Assembly (NCBI RefSeq): GCF_002218085.1
Contig: NZ_BDUC01000001.1
Span: 62,001 to 126,000 of the forward strand
Direction of reading: 5' to 3'
Source: Tolypothrix sp. NIES-4075
GTDB taxonomy: Bacteria > Cyanobacteriota > Cyanobacteriia > Cyanobacteriales > Nostocaceae
DNA length: 64,000 nucleotides
Within the stretch, counting starts at the first letter, position 1. Every line of letters begins with the position of its first letter. Both the position numbers and the translations under genes were made by a program. Shown piece by piece: positions 1 through 9,016 of the stretch. The notes under the pieces are model-generated. The model was not told the DNA's origin and did no database searches. It was given only the letters and a program-made list of their open reading frames with translations.

Positions 1-2094
1 GACTCCTTAGAACAGGAGTTTCGCCGGGCTACTTGGGATGAAGCTTTTGATCTCATCACCAAGCGCATTCAAACTGTGCGCTTTACCCAAGGAGTAGAAG
101 CCATATGCATGTATGGTTCCGGTCAGTTTCAAACTGAGGACTACTACATCGCTCAGAAACTGATGAAAGGCTGCTTGGGTACAAACAACTTTGATGCCAA
201 CTCTCGCTTGTGCATGTCCAGTGCTGTCGCTGGCTACATTCAAAGCTTTGGCGCAGATGGTCCCCCCTGCTGTTACGATGACTTGGAGTTAACCGACTGT
301 GCCTTTTTAATTGGTACGAATACGGCTGAATGTCACCCGATCGTTTTCAACCGATTCGAGAAATACCATAAAAAGAATCGCAAAGTAAAAATGATTGTCG
401 TCGATCCCCGACGCACACCAACCGCAGAAGCCGCAGATTTACATTTAGCGATTCGTCCCGGTACAGATATCGACTTGTTAAATGGTATCGCTCACTTATT
501 GATGCGCTGGAATTACATCGATCCCGCGTTCATCGAAGACTGTACCAGCAACTTCCCTGCATACGCTGAGGTGATTCGCCATTATTCCCCAGACGTGGTA
601 GCCCATCGATGCGGTATCAGCGTTGAAGATTTAGAAACAGCAGCTCGCTACTGGGGTGAATCACAGCGGGTGCTATCGATGTGGTCAATGGGTGTCAATC
701 AATCATCGGAAGGTACGGCTAAAGTCAGAACCATCATAAATTTGCACTTAATGACCGGACAAATAGGTAAGCCTGGGGCAGGACCTTTTTCCTTGACCGG
801 TCAGCCAAACGCGATGGGAGGACGAGAAGCTGGAGGTTTAGCACATCTGTTACCCGGTTATCGCACGGTGAAAAATGCCCAGCAGCGAGCGGAAGTTGAG
901 GAATTTTGGGGACTCAAACCAGGGCAAATTTCCCCAAATCCTGGTTTGTCGGCGTGGGATATGATTACTGAGTTAGAAAACGGTAATGTCGGGTTACTGT
1001 GGATTGCAGCTACCAATCCGGCTGTAAGTATGCCAGATTTAGAGCGAACAAAGAAAGCATTGTGGCGATCGCCTTTTACAATCTATCAAGACGCCTACTA
1101 TCCCACAGAAACTGCTGCTTACGCTCACGTTTTGTTACCAGCGGCACAATGGGGTGAAAAAACTGGGGTGATGACAAACTCCGAACGAGTAGTCACCTTA
1201 TCTAAAGCATTCCGCCCACCGTTAGGGGAAGCGAAAGCAGATTGGGAAATTTTTGCCGAAGTTGGTCGGCGCTTAGGTTTTGAGAAAGAATTTTCTTTTA
1301 CAAACTCGGCTGAGGTATATACTGAGTTTGTGCAACTGACTTGCAACCGTCCCTGCGATATGACAGGTATGAGTCACGAGCAATTACAGACCGAAGGTGC
1401 GACTCAATGGCCCCATCCAAAAAAGAAACCTGAGCCGATATATATCGATTCTGATACAGGAGTTCTCGGTTTTGAAGAAAATACAGACGTGATTAATCGC
1501 GTTTATACAAGTACAGACGCGATTAATCGCGTTTATACAAGTACAGACGCGATTAATCGCGTCTCTACAATTTCTAACTCCAAAAGACTGTACACCGATT
1601 TTCGTTTTCACACTCCTGATGGACGCGCTCGATTTGGCGCATATCATTCGCGAGGACTAGCAGAACCACCCGATCCTGATTATCCCTTTGTGCTGACAAC
1701 TGGGAGACTTTACGGACATTGGCACACTCAAACGCGCACCGGTCGGATTGAAAAAATTCGCTCGATGCATCCGCAACCGTTTATTGAGATTCATCCTCGT
1801 GATGCAGCAAAGTTGAATATTACAGATTCCGAGTGGGTGGAAGTGCGATCGCGTCGGGGTAAATCCAAATTTCCGGCTAAAGTAACAAGAGCGATCGCAC
1901 CCGGTACGGTGTTTGTCCCCATGCATTGGGGTGCGCTGTGGGCAGAAAATTCCGAAGCAAACGCTCTGACTCATCCAGAATCTTGCCCCGACTCACTCCA
2001 ACCAGAATTAAAAGCTTGTGCCGTACAACTAGCGCCAATTACTGTTAATACCTTGCCTAACCAAGTGTCATTAACTAGTGGAGTTGTTACTTAA
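1..2094 (+). CDS. narB: Ferredoxin-nitrate reductase, molybdopterin subunit (5' end outside window)
   Basis: Reduces nitrate to nitrite with electrons from ferredoxin, using a Mo-bisMGD cofactor and a 4Fe-4S cluster; assimilatory and cytoplasmic. The reading frame is open from base 1 (DSLEQEFRRATWDEAFDLIT), so the N-terminal Fe-S domain lies upstream and the ATG at 76 is internal. Family landmarks seen are SRLCMSSAVAGY, GTNTAECHP, the DPRRTPTAEAADLHL cofactor-binding stretch, QPNAMGGREAGG, and a C-terminal molydopterin-dinucleotide-binding domain with TGRLYGHWHTQTRTGR and VFVPMHWG. An odd feature is three in-frame copies of a 30-base palindromic repeat (1486-1570), which put about 30 extra residues (INRVYTSTDA units) between the catalytic and C-terminal domains. 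A nitrate-reductase-associated protein is encoded at 4757. Enzyme identity is very likely. Confidence 0.95.
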   Translation, partial: DSLEQEFRRATWDEAFDLITKRIQTVRFTQGVEAICMYGSGQFQTEDYYIAQKLMKGCLGTNNFDANSRLCMSSAVAGYIQSFGADGPPCCYDDLELTDCAFLIGTNTAECHPIVFNRFEKYHKKNRKVKMIVVDPRRTPTAEAADLHLAIRPGTDIDLLNGIAHLLMRWNYIDPAFIEDCTSNFPAYAEVIRHYSPDVVAHRCGISVEDLETAARYWGESQRVLSMWSMGVNQSSEGTAKVRTIINLHLMTGQIGKPGAGPFSLTGQPNAMGGREAGGLAHLLPGYRTVKNAQQRAEVEEFWGLKPGQISPNPGLSAWDMITELENGNVGLLWIAATNPAVSMPDLERTKKALWRSPFTIYQDAYYPTETAAYAHVLLPAAQWGEKTGVMTNSERVVTLSKAFRPPLGEAKADWEIFAEVGRRLGFEKEFSFTNSAEVYTEFVQLTCNRPCDMTGMSHEQLQTEGATQWPHPKKKPEPIYIDSDTGVLGFEENTDVINRVYTSTDAINRVYTSTDAINRVSTISNSKRLYTDFRFHTPDGRARFGAYHSRGLAEPPDPDYPFVLTTGRLYGHWHTQTRTGRIEKIRSMHPQPFIEIHPRDAAKLNITDSEWVEVRSRRGKSKFPAKVTRAIAPGTVFVPMHWGALWAENSEANALTHPESCPDSLQPELKACAVQLAPITVNTLPNQVSLTSGVVT
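1486..1570. repeat. Three tandem 30-bp palindromic repeats inside narB
   Basis: The core GACGCGATTAATCGCGT is almost a perfect palindrome. It starts at 1486, 1516 and 1546, and the copies are separated by TTATACAAGTACA. Because 30 is a multiple of three, narB stays in frame. The same core, usually with GATAAATC, recurs at 21955, 23860-23940 and throughout 24430-25190 beside a RAYT gene, so this is one interspersed REP-like family. Confidence 0.9.
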
Positions 2095-2112
2095 AGCACG
2101 CACATAATACCG

Positions 2113-2964
2113 TTAAGTCTCAACTGGCGTGTCGGGTAATCTGCTCCACTCATTCCAAGAACCGTCGTAATTACGTACATTCTCATAACCCAGCAAATAC
2201 TTTAAGACAAACCAAGTATGCGAAGAGCGTGCCCCAACTGCACAGTAGGTTATCACTTCCTTATCAGGAGTGATGCCTTTACTGTGGTATAAAGCATACA
2301 GTTCTTCGGCTGATTTGAAAGTATCATCTTCGTTCAAAGCCAATTCATAAAAAACATGAATAGCATTGGGAATGTGACCGGCACGCTCAGTTTTTTCTGG
2401 TGGGTTCATCAGAAATAATTCACCACAATACTCTTGGTGTGTACGCACATCCACTAAAACGGAGTCTGTGTTAATTGCTGCTTTTACCTGGTCTGGTATA
2501 GCTCGGATGCTTGTATCGAAATTCTGCACTGTATATATTGTTGGCGTGATAGTGGGGATTTCAGTAGAGATAGGGCGTTTTTCAGCAAGCCATTTTTTGC
2601 GACCACCATTCATTATTCGTACATCGTTATGCCCGAATACTTTTAGCAACCAAAAGGCACAATTAGCACCAGCATTATGGTTGCTATAAATAATGACGGT
2701 TGTATCATTTTCAATACCTGAGCGTGCAAGCAGTTCTGAAAATGCCGAAGAATCGAAATTGAAACGGTAATCGGGTTGCATGAATGTGGTAAATGCGTTC
2801 CAGAAGACGGCACCTGGAATATGACCAGAGTTATAAGCTGTGATATCTATATCGGTTTGAATAAGACGCACTTTGCGATCGCACAAAGTGCCCGCTGCGC
2901 GATCGCTCAAATGTTCGGCAACCCATTGAGTATCTACCAAAACTTCAGGATGAGCGTAATTCAA
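2113..2964 (-). CDS. Sulfurtransferase with two rhodanese domains
   Basis: Thiosulfate/3-mercaptopyruvate sulfurtransferase family, 283 aa, the usual size for a tandem rhodanese. The N-terminal, probably inactive domain covers about residues 8-130 (SGHIPGAVFWN, GGRKKWLAE). The C-terminal domain (about 160-280) has DVRTHQEYCGE and the active-site loop YCAVGARSSH with Cys241. The loop is not the classic CRKGVT or CGSGVTA, so the sulfur donor cannot be assigned. The start is TTG at 2964, with a good AAGGAG eight bases upstream and no competing ATG. It overlaps the stop of the upstream membrane-protein gene (TTGA overlap), so the two are probably translationally coupled. Confidence 0.85.
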   Translation of the reverse strand: MNYAHPEVLVDTQWVAEHLSDRAAGTLCDRKVRLIQTDIDITAYNSGHIPGAVFWNAFTTFMQPDYRFNFDSSAFSELLARSGIENDTTVIIYSNHNAGANCAFWLLKVFGHNDVRIMNGGRKKWLAEKRPISTEIPTITPTIYTVQNFDTSIRAIPDQVKAAINTDSVLVDVRTHQEYCGELFLMNPPEKTERAGHIPNAIHVFYELALNEDDTFKSAEELYALYHSKGITPDKEVITYCAVGARSSHTWFVLKYLLGYENVRNYDGSWNEWSRLPDTPVET

Positions 2965-3386
2965 GATAATGACTCCTTATTTGATGCAAACAGCATCTGC
3001 CGCACGCGATGAACTAAAGTAGTGGAAACAGAGAACAGCGTAAAACCGATAAGTGGGTGGAATACTGCCAAAGGAAAAGGCAAATTTAGGTGAATTGTGA
3101 GAAATTGCAGTCCCAGTAGTATTGGCATACTGGCTGTAAGGCTTTGCACTCGTCGGGGAAACTCAATCAAGAACACCCATAAAAGCAGAATCGCTGTCAG
3201 TCCGCTGTATCCGCGTATTAGCCAAACATGGATATTCCACCACTCAGGGTTGTGAAAGAATGCTAGTCCTACCGTCAACACTTGGGCAATTAAGCAGAGA
3301 TTGAAAAGCGTGGCTACCCAATAAAAGCCAATTTGAAACTTGCGTACAGATGGCTGCACGTTATCAGAGTTAAAATCTATGGTCAT
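2961..3386 (-). CDS. Small four-helix membrane protein (DUF6220-like)
   Basis: 141 aa with about four hydrophobic segments (near residues 20-45, 55-75, 83-102 and 105-125) joined by short polar loops; the inner loop EFPRRVQS is positively charged. It resembles DUF6220-type small membrane proteins, but this is a pattern judgement only. It overlaps the downstream rhodanese gene by four bases, suggesting a two-gene operon; a membrane partner beside a sulfurtransferase could relate to sulfur-compound handling, which is inference. It is divergent from the LuxR gene at 3506. Confidence 0.7.
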   Translation of the reverse strand: MTIDFNSDNVQPSVRKFQIGFYWVATLFNLCLIAQVLTVGLAFFHNPEWWNIHVWLIRGYSGLTAILLLWVFLIEFPRRVQSLTASMPILLGLQFLTIHLNLPFPLAVFHPLIGFTLFSVSTTLVHRVRQMLFASNKESLS

Positions 3387-3505
3387 GATTGATGATTATT
3401 GGGGGAAATTAGGACTAACCCTGATGTTTCCGTCAATGTTTTGATCGCAACAAAATCTATACTAAGAACAGTTAGTTATAACGGCTAGTCCTCGAACGAG
3501 TACTT

Positions 3506-4210
3506 TTGGCAGCAGTAATGATGACAAATTCCTTGCAGTCTTTATTTAAAGCAATAGCTGATGCTAGTAACGAGCAAGAATTACGACTGCACGTTATGGT
3601 TCAAGTCAGTGAATATTTTGTTGCCCAACGTTCAAAGCTTTTTTTATTTAATGAGCTTCCCTCTAACCAGACAAATATTCAGGGCATGATGAAATTGGCT
3701 TTATCTTTAGAACATAATCCAGTTTTGCGCTACGTAGTCGAGCATCATGCCCCAGTTCATGAAGAATTGTTATTACCTTCTGGTATGTGGAAGACTATAT
3801 GCCCGCGCTTCGATCACGGACATGTGATGGCTGGACCAATTGTCAGTAATGGTCGTCTTGTTGGCGGAGTTGGCTTTACCCGCGTTCAAGGTACTTCTGC
3901 TTTTAATGTTCGCAATCTTGCCGATCTAAGTGCGCTGTGTCTACATCTATCAACCAAGTTAGCAACCTTATGGTCGCAACAAATAGAATTTAATTCTTTG
4001 GCAATTAATCGCTTAACCCAGCGTGAAATTCAAATTACTGAACTTGTAGCACAAGGGTTAACAAATGCTGAAATCGGTACAACCCTTTGGATTACAGAAA
4101 ACTCTGTTAAGCAAGCTTTAAAACGGATATTTCGGAAGATTGAAGTTTCATCTCGTGCTGAGTTAGTGGCGCGGCTTTTTTCAAACACAAGGCTTTCTCA
4201 ATCCAAGTAA
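3506..4210 (+). CDS. LuxR-family transcriptional regulator, GAF-like sensor plus HTH
   Basis: DNA-binding regulator of 234 aa. Residues about 10-150 look like a GAF/PAS-type sensory fold (AGPIVSNGRLVGGVGFTR), and the C-terminus (about 168-225) is a LuxR helix-turn-helix (LTQREIQITELVAQGLTNAE, then SVKQALKRIFRKIEVSSRAE). The longest frame uses TTG at 3506; ATG codons at 3518 and 3521 are equally plausible starts. There is no receiver domain, so control is more likely by ligand than by phosphorylation. It is divergent from the rhodanese/membrane-protein pair and may control it (inference from arrangement). Confidence 0.85.
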   Translation: MAAVMMTNSLQSLFKAIADASNEQELRLHVMVQVSEYFVAQRSKLFLFNELPSNQTNIQGMMKLALSLEHNPVLRYVVEHHAPVHEELLLPSGMWKTICPRFDHGHVMAGPIVSNGRLVGGVGFTRVQGTSAFNVRNLADLSALCLHLSTKLATLWSQQIEFNSLAINRLTQREIQITELVAQGLTNAEIGTTLWITENSVKQALKRIFRKIEVSSRAELVARLFSNTRLSQSK

Positions 4211-4280
4211 CAGCGATTAAAATTGCAGGCAAAGATGTAAGCATCTTTTTGTTTTTTAGTTCATAAGGGGGGTGCAGTAG

Positions 4281-4730
4281 ATGCGGAGGCTATTTAAGCG
4301 AATTGCAGAATCTACCACAGATGATAAATTTATGCACCACATTGAAAGCATAGAGGTGGTAGTTTCCAAAGTTTTATCTGTTGCAATGGTGCTGGTAATT
4401 TTAATAGCGATTTTTGACTTAGGAGTTCTTCTTATTAAAGAACTTTTTTCTACGCCATATGGTGCAATCAACAAAACATTATTTAAGGTATTTGGTTTAT
4501 TTTTAAATATATTAATTGCTTTAGAAATTTTAGAAAATATCACGGCATATTTACGAAAACACGTTGTTCAGGTAGAATTAGTTATTGTAACTTCATTAAT
4601 TGCTGTATCTCGAAAAATTATTATACTCGATTTAGATAAAACCGATGGTGTCGAAGTAATTGGACTGGCAGTTGCCATTTTCTCTTTATCAATAAGTTAT
4701 TGGATTATTCGTTACAGTAATTCAAAATAA
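4281..4730 (+). CDS. PsiE-family (phosphate-starvation-inducible type) membrane protein
   Basis: 149 aa. Four hydrophobic helices and the family-like stretch LEILENITAYLRKHVVQVEL followed by TSLIAVSRKIIILD match the PsiE family of small inner-membrane proteins, whose biochemical role is unknown. The start ATG at 4281 has a purine-rich AAGGGGGG upstream. It is followed after 26 bases by the nitrate-reductase-associated gene, so the two may be co-transcribed. Confidence 0.8.
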   Translation: MRRLFKRIAESTTDDKFMHHIESIEVVVSKVLSVAMVLVILIAIFDLGVLLIKELFSTPYGAINKTLFKVFGLFLNILIALEILENITAYLRKHVVQVELVIVTSLIAVSRKIIILDLDKTDGVEVIGLAVAIFSLSISYWIIRYSNSK

Positions 4731-4756
4731 AAACATTAAATTATCGCTGGAATCTT

Positions 4757-5215
4757 ATGGCAGTCTTTTTTAAATTCGAGGCAGATTTTGTTGAATCTCT
4801 ACGTTGCATTCCTATGCAAGTGCGCTACAAACTCGATACTTGTGGTATCAAGCTAAAATTATCTGATTGGAATCACATGACGCAAGTGGAACGTGAAGCT
4901 TTAGTGGAACTACCTTGCACGACAGAAAGCGAAATTCAAGCTTACGGCGAGTATCTCCAGAATTTGATTTTACAACGCAACGGCACACCAGCGTCAACAT
5001 TGTTTATTGAGCCTCATCCCGCGTGGATGGATGCAACTAATATACCAGATAGCCTTCAGAAAAAAGCTGAAGAAATAGGTACAAGCATCACACCCCAACA
5101 GTGGAAAGATTTAACTCCCTTGCAGCGTTTTTCTCTGATTAAACTGAGTCGTCCGGGACATGAAAACGAAAATTTTCCGAAAGCGATCGCCGAATTTAAT
5201 TTAGATATGAGTTAG
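4757..5215 (+). CDS. Nitrate reductase associated protein
   Basis: 152 aa, matching the small cyanobacterial family found near nitrate-assimilation genes (Nitr_red_assoc). Two related halves are visible: RCIPMQVRYKLDTCGIKLKL with LSDWNHMTQVEREALVELP, and SLQKKAEEIGTSITPQQW with KDLTPLQRFSLIKLSRPG. The exact function is not established; a role with nitrate reductase is suggested by gene context, and narB is only 2.7 kb away here. No transmembrane or signal segment is seen. Confidence 0.85.
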   Translation: MAVFFKFEADFVESLRCIPMQVRYKLDTCGIKLKLSDWNHMTQVEREALVELPCTTESEIQAYGEYLQNLILQRNGTPASTLFIEPHPAWMDATNIPDSLQKKAEEIGTSITPQQWKDLTPLQRFSLIKLSRPGHENENFPKAIAEFNLDMS

Positions 5216-5325
5216 TGGATAGTGGATAGTTGATAGTGGATAGAAAAAAACCAACCAACAACTAACACCCAACAACTAACAACCAACACCCAACAACTAA
5301 CAACTAACAATTAACAACCAGGGAA
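5216..5325. repeat. Heptamer-type tandem repeats (CAACTAA/CAACACC)
   Basis: The gap before the DJ-1 gene begins with GTGGATAGTGGATAGTTGATAG and then carries about ten degenerate heptamers of the CAACTAA/CAACACC type. This is the STRR class of short tandem repeats common between genes of heterocystous cyanobacteria. It ends just before the ribosome site of the gene at 5334. Confidence 0.85.
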
Positions 5326-5333
5326 AAAATAAT

Positions 5334-5936
5334 ATGTCTACAAAGAAAATTTTGATGATTGTTGGCGACTACGTGGAAGATTACGAAGTAATGGTTCCCT
5401 TCCAAGCGTTGCAAATGGTAGGATATACTGTCCATGCAGTTTGCCCCGATAAAAAAGCAGGGGATAAGGTGCGGACTGCTGTTCACGATTTTGAGGGAGA
5501 CCAGACTTATAGTGAAAAACCTGGTCATAACTTTACTTTAAACGCCACATTTGACGAAATAAAAGCTGAAACCTACGATGCTTTAGTTATTCCTGGAGGA
5601 CGCGCACCAGAATATATCCGATTGAATCGCACGGTGTTAGAAATTACCCGTCACTTTGCCCAAGCAAACAAACCCATCGCTGCTATATGTCACGGTTTAC
5701 AGTTGTTAGCTGCGGCTGATGTACTCCAAGGCAAACGTTGTACTGCTTACCCTGCGTGTAGTCCTGACATACGCCTTGCTGGTGGAACTTACGTAGATGT
5801 ATCGGCTGATGCGGCAATAGTTGATGGTAACTTAGTTACAGCTCAAGCTTGGCTTGCTCATCCCCGCTGGCTAGCAGAATTCCTTAAACTACTGGGCACA
5901 AAGGTAGAGCATCTAGAGGTAGCGAAAGTTAATTAA
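5334..5936 (+). CDS. DJ-1/PfpI family protein
   Basis: 200 aa, class I glutamine-amidotransferase-like fold. The acidic residue lies in VGDYVEDYEV and the nucleophile-elbow cysteine in AAICHGLQLLAAADV (about residue 118), with the preceding VIPGGRAPEY loop. Family members are deglycases/glyoxalases, proteases or chaperones; the sequence does not decide which. The length fits a single-domain PfpI protein. Start ATG at 5334 follows AGGGA. Confidence 0.88.
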   Translation: MSTKKILMIVGDYVEDYEVMVPFQALQMVGYTVHAVCPDKKAGDKVRTAVHDFEGDQTYSEKPGHNFTLNATFDEIKAETYDALVIPGGRAPEYIRLNRTVLEITRHFAQANKPIAAICHGLQLLAAADVLQGKRCTAYPACSPDIRLAGGTYVDVSADAAIVDGNLVTAQAWLAHPRWLAEFLKLLGTKVEHLEVAKVN

Positions 5937-6369
5937 GTGTACTTGGTCTATAAGTTTTGAGATAGTCAGTAGTCAGAGGTTGATTGTCAGTGACAAAAAA
6001 CAATTGACTACTGAGCGGTACAAATTTTATACTTTTTATATTTTTAAATACAATTAGTCTTGGTAAAGACTACTAATATTTAATCAATTGGCATAAATTT
6101 CAAGTTTAATAGGGTGCTTGAAAGCAGATAATCTATGAGCTATAACTTCATACAGCTTACCAAAAACAATGCACTTCTACACCTTAGATAGCCAGAATCC
6201 TTGCCTGTCAAAGATAATACTATCTGAAATTTGGATTTATAAATTTATAATTCTTTAACAGTAAGTGAGGCTATATTGTATTTAGCAATGCTGCTGTTGA
6301 TGTGGCTACGGTTAACTCCTGCTGCTGTGATAATTTAGGCGAATTAATTGAGAAACGAATTCTAACTCA
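5937..6369. other. 433-bp gap, AT-rich, no gene seen
   Basis: No convincing coding frame or RNA was seen. It is AT-rich and presumably contains the promoter of the FHA-PrsW gene at 6370, but no clear -35/-10 pair could be chosen. Confidence 0.5.
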
Positions 6370-7743
6370 ATGACAGGGAAAAACGCAAGACATAATGCTT
6401 TTCTGCGGCTAGTGTCTGGTAATGAAGCAGCTTTTGGGTCGGCATCTCGCTACTCGCTGCTTGCCAGTAAAGACGCGGTAATTGGACGTGACCCCAATTG
6501 CCAAGTTGTCTTCGATGCCATGATCTATCGGATGGTATCCCGTCGTCATGCGGTGGTTCGTCCCGTGTCTTCATCCGCAGATACTTTCTTTAGCTGGGTA
6601 ATTTCTGATTTAAATAGTGCTAATGGCACTTATTTAAATGGAAAACGCTTGCAAGGTACTCAGGAATTGCAACCAGGCGATCGCATAACTTTAGGTTACG
6701 ACGGACCAGAATTACTGTTTGAGTACGAAATCATCCCCCAAGCAACGGTGATGTCGCAACCTGCTTCTAAACCGTTACCACCAGCAGCGACTCCTCTCCA
6801 GTCGATGCAAAAACCAGATTCTGTAAGCTTCACTCAACTGTTTCCGATTATTTCTACTGGTAAAGATTTAACTCGTAAAGCGTACCTGATACCGGGAATG
6901 CTGACTGTAGTTTTTGTAGTACTAATGTTTGCCACGGTAGGTCATCCGCAAGCCAATCAAGTTATTGTCGCTACTTACATCGCTTTCGCGGCTTACTATT
7001 TTGTCTATCAGCTTTGCGGCAAACAAAAGCCTTGGTGGGTGCTAGTGGCTTCAGCATTGGCAACAACGCTGATTTTACTTAGTCCTTTATTAGATATATT
7101 TATCTTCGTATTTCGCGGTATCTTACCTGGTAAGTTGCCCTCTCCTGAAGATGCTACCACCTTCACAGAGTTACTGGTACGTTACTTTTTTGGCGCAGGC
7201 TTGATGGAGGAATTACTGAAGGCGCTGCCAGTATTAGGAGCGTATGCGATCGCTCGCTTATTACCCTCGCCTTTACGCGAACGTGTCGGCGTTTGGGAAC
7301 CTCTAGATGGCATTCTTCTCGGAACTGCTTCTGCTGTAGGTTTCACGTTGTTAGAAACTTTGGGGCAGTATGTACCTTACATTACTCAAAATGCTTCAGT
7401 ACAATCGGGGGTAGCGGCTGGTCAACTAGTAGGATTGCAACTGTTAATTCCTCGCATTTTAGGCTCTGTTGCCGGACACATGGCTTACAGCGGCTATCTA
7501 GGGTATTTTATCGGGTTGGCTGTTCTCAAGCCCCGCAGAAGTTGGCAGATTTTGCCTGTTGGTTATCTTAGCGCTTCAGCACTCCACGCTTTGTGGAACG
7601 CAACAGGGTCTATCAATGCCTTACTTTTGGTGGTGGTTGGGGTGTTGTCTTACGCCTTTTTGATGGCAGCAATTCTCAAAGCGCGGGTACTATCTCCAAC
7701 GCGATCGCAAAATTTCGCTACCCGCTTTGTCGGACCTAAATGA
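6370..7743 (+). CDS. FHA-domain PrsW-type intramembrane metalloprotease
   Basis: 457 aa fusion. Residues about 10-122 form an FHA phosphothreonine-binding domain: IGR at 38-40, SRRH at 57-60, NGTYLNG at 85-91. A Pro/Ala-rich linker leads to seven or eight membrane helices of the PrsW family. The conserved glutamates are in EELLK (E280, E281), a further Glu is at 329 (TLLETLG), and the conserved histidines are H370 (GHMAYSGYLG) and H406 (SALHALWN). PrsW proteases cut membrane substrates; an N-terminal FHA suggests that cutting or recruitment depends on Ser/Thr phosphorylation (inference). A CHAT-FHA gene and a PP2C phosphatase gene lie close by on the opposite strand. Confidence 0.9.
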   Translation: MTGKNARHNAFLRLVSGNEAAFGSASRYSLLASKDAVIGRDPNCQVVFDAMIYRMVSRRHAVVRPVSSSADTFFSWVISDLNSANGTYLNGKRLQGTQELQPGDRITLGYDGPELLFEYEIIPQATVMSQPASKPLPPAATPLQSMQKPDSVSFTQLFPIISTGKDLTRKAYLIPGMLTVVFVVLMFATVGHPQANQVIVATYIAFAAYYFVYQLCGKQKPWWVLVASALATTLILLSPLLDIFIFVFRGILPGKLPSPEDATTFTELLVRYFFGAGLMEELLKALPVLGAYAIARLLPSPLRERVGVWEPLDGILLGTASAVGFTLLETLGQYVPYITQNASVQSGVAAGQLVGLQLLIPRILGSVAGHMAYSGYLGYFIGLAVLKPRRSWQILPVGYLSASALHALWNATGSINALLLVVVGVLSYAFLMAAILKARVLSPTRSQNFATRFVGPK

Positions 7744-8108
7744 GAGATGAGGGATGAGGGGACAAGGGTACTAGTACTTTTGAATTTCCTTGAAGGCTTT
7801 ACCTAGAACGCGCTACGTTTGTTGAGCTTTAATTATCTTTTATGTCTTTGGGTAGATGACGCTTATCTAGGATATATTTTAATTTTGTGGTATGCTGGCA
7901 AAGCTATACCTTGATAAAGATAATTAAAGATTCTGAGAATGGCACGTAGGGCGTAAAGATAACGCAGGCATTCAGAGAAAAACTAAAAGCTGACAGTACA
8001 AGTCTTCGTACCTTCTGCCCTATTACACTAGCAACATAAATGCTATTCGCGCGACACTGCTGCTTTGGCACATTAAAGACATCAACCCAGATCCATAGAA
8101 TTATAAAT
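7744..8108. other. 365-bp gap between convergent genes
   Basis: This is a region between convergently oriented genes with no supported coding sequence. Short open frames on the minus strand (for example 7904-8131) have no recognisable protein character. No strong terminator hairpin was found. Confidence 0.5.
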
Positions 8109-8753
8109 TTAGGTTTCTGATTCAAACTCATTTAATTGTGTGAAGGCATAATGAGCGATCGCTAAACTAACTTTTGCTTGTTCGATTTGAGATAAAGCTC
8201 TCCACTCTCGATTGTTTATCTCCATGATTGTATCTGGGTTTTGCGGTTCGCTACCTCGCATGGCAGAAGCGTAAGGACGTGCTAAAACTAAAAGGTCTTC
8301 TGTTTCCCAACTTGGTAGTACAGTCTGAACACACTCAACTAATAATTGATCGCCAATTGATCGGGTGGTGTTTAACATCTCTGATGCTTTTTGAGCGATC
8401 GCATTTAGCCAACTTTGCGGTACACTGGCAGCAAAAGCCGAATGTAAAGTTTTTTGAAGATTCGCTAAAGTAACATTTTTCGTATTACACTTGTAGTGCG
8501 AACAATCAGAAATTTCTGACCAAAGTGTGTCAAGTTTTCCGTAAAAAGCTTGCGAATGAGTTGTTAGTTCTTCATCTGTTAAATCTTGAGCGAACTGCTC
8601 TTCTAGTTCTCGAAAATAGATTTCTGACTCTTCGTCAGCGGGATTCCAAGGATAAGTAGCATCTTCAGGTTCCAGCAGAGCTGACAACAATTCTAAATCG
8701 AATTGAGAGGGTAAGGGATAGAAAGTTTCTGAAGCGTTCATTTTTTTAGCCAT
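8109..8753 (-). CDS. Conserved-looking hypothetical protein, acidic and helical
   Basis: 214 aa, not recognised. It is rich in Glu/Asp and predicted helical, with no signal peptide, no membrane segment and no catalytic motif. A Trp-containing stretch (SWLNAIAQKASEMLNTTRS) and a C-terminal segment, LSQIEQAKVSLAIAHYAFTQ, are the most regular parts. Start ATG at 8753 is supported by GGGAG seven bases upstream. It lies downstream of the CHAT-FHA gene on the same strand with about 260 bp of tandem repeats between, so operon membership is uncertain. It may be an accessory of the signalling island, but only position suggests this. Confidence 0.7.
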   Translation of the reverse strand: MAKKMNASETFYPLPSQFDLELLSALLEPEDATYPWNPADEESEIYFRELEEQFAQDLTDEELTTHSQAFYGKLDTLWSEISDCSHYKCNTKNVTLANLQKTLHSAFAASVPQSWLNAIAQKASEMLNTTRSIGDQLLVECVQTVLPSWETEDLLVLARPYASAMRGSEPQNPDTIMEINNREWRALSQIEQAKVSLAIAHYAFTQLNEFESET

Positions 8754-8895
8754 TTGTCGTCTCCCGATTGATTATTTAGCAATATTGACAGCTACAGCTG
8801 GAAGAATCTGATTTCCGTAAAATAAATTTGATTTATTTGAGAGTGATATCTGCTTTTTTCAGATAAGTTATAGTGGCACAAATCATATTTATTTG

Positions 8896-9015
8896 TTATG
8901 GACGATGGGTAATGGGTAATTGGGAAAAAGGTAATTGGTAATGGGGAAAAAGGTAATGATTCTTGTCCCTTGTCCCCAGTCCCCAGTCGCTAGTCCCCAG
9001 TCCCCAGTGCCCAGT
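8896..9015. repeat. STRR tandem heptamers (ATGGGTA and CCCCAGT types)
   Basis: Successive short units GGTAATGGGTAATTGGG and then several CCCCAGT/CCCTTGT heptamers fill the gap downstream of the CHAT-FHA stop codon. CCCCAGT matches the STRR repeats known from heterocystous cyanobacteria. Confidence 0.9.
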
Positions 9016-9016
9016 C

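Noticed and set aside
7..243. Minus-strand frame across narB
   Set aside because: Shadow of the narB coding strand, with no ribosome site or recognisable protein character.
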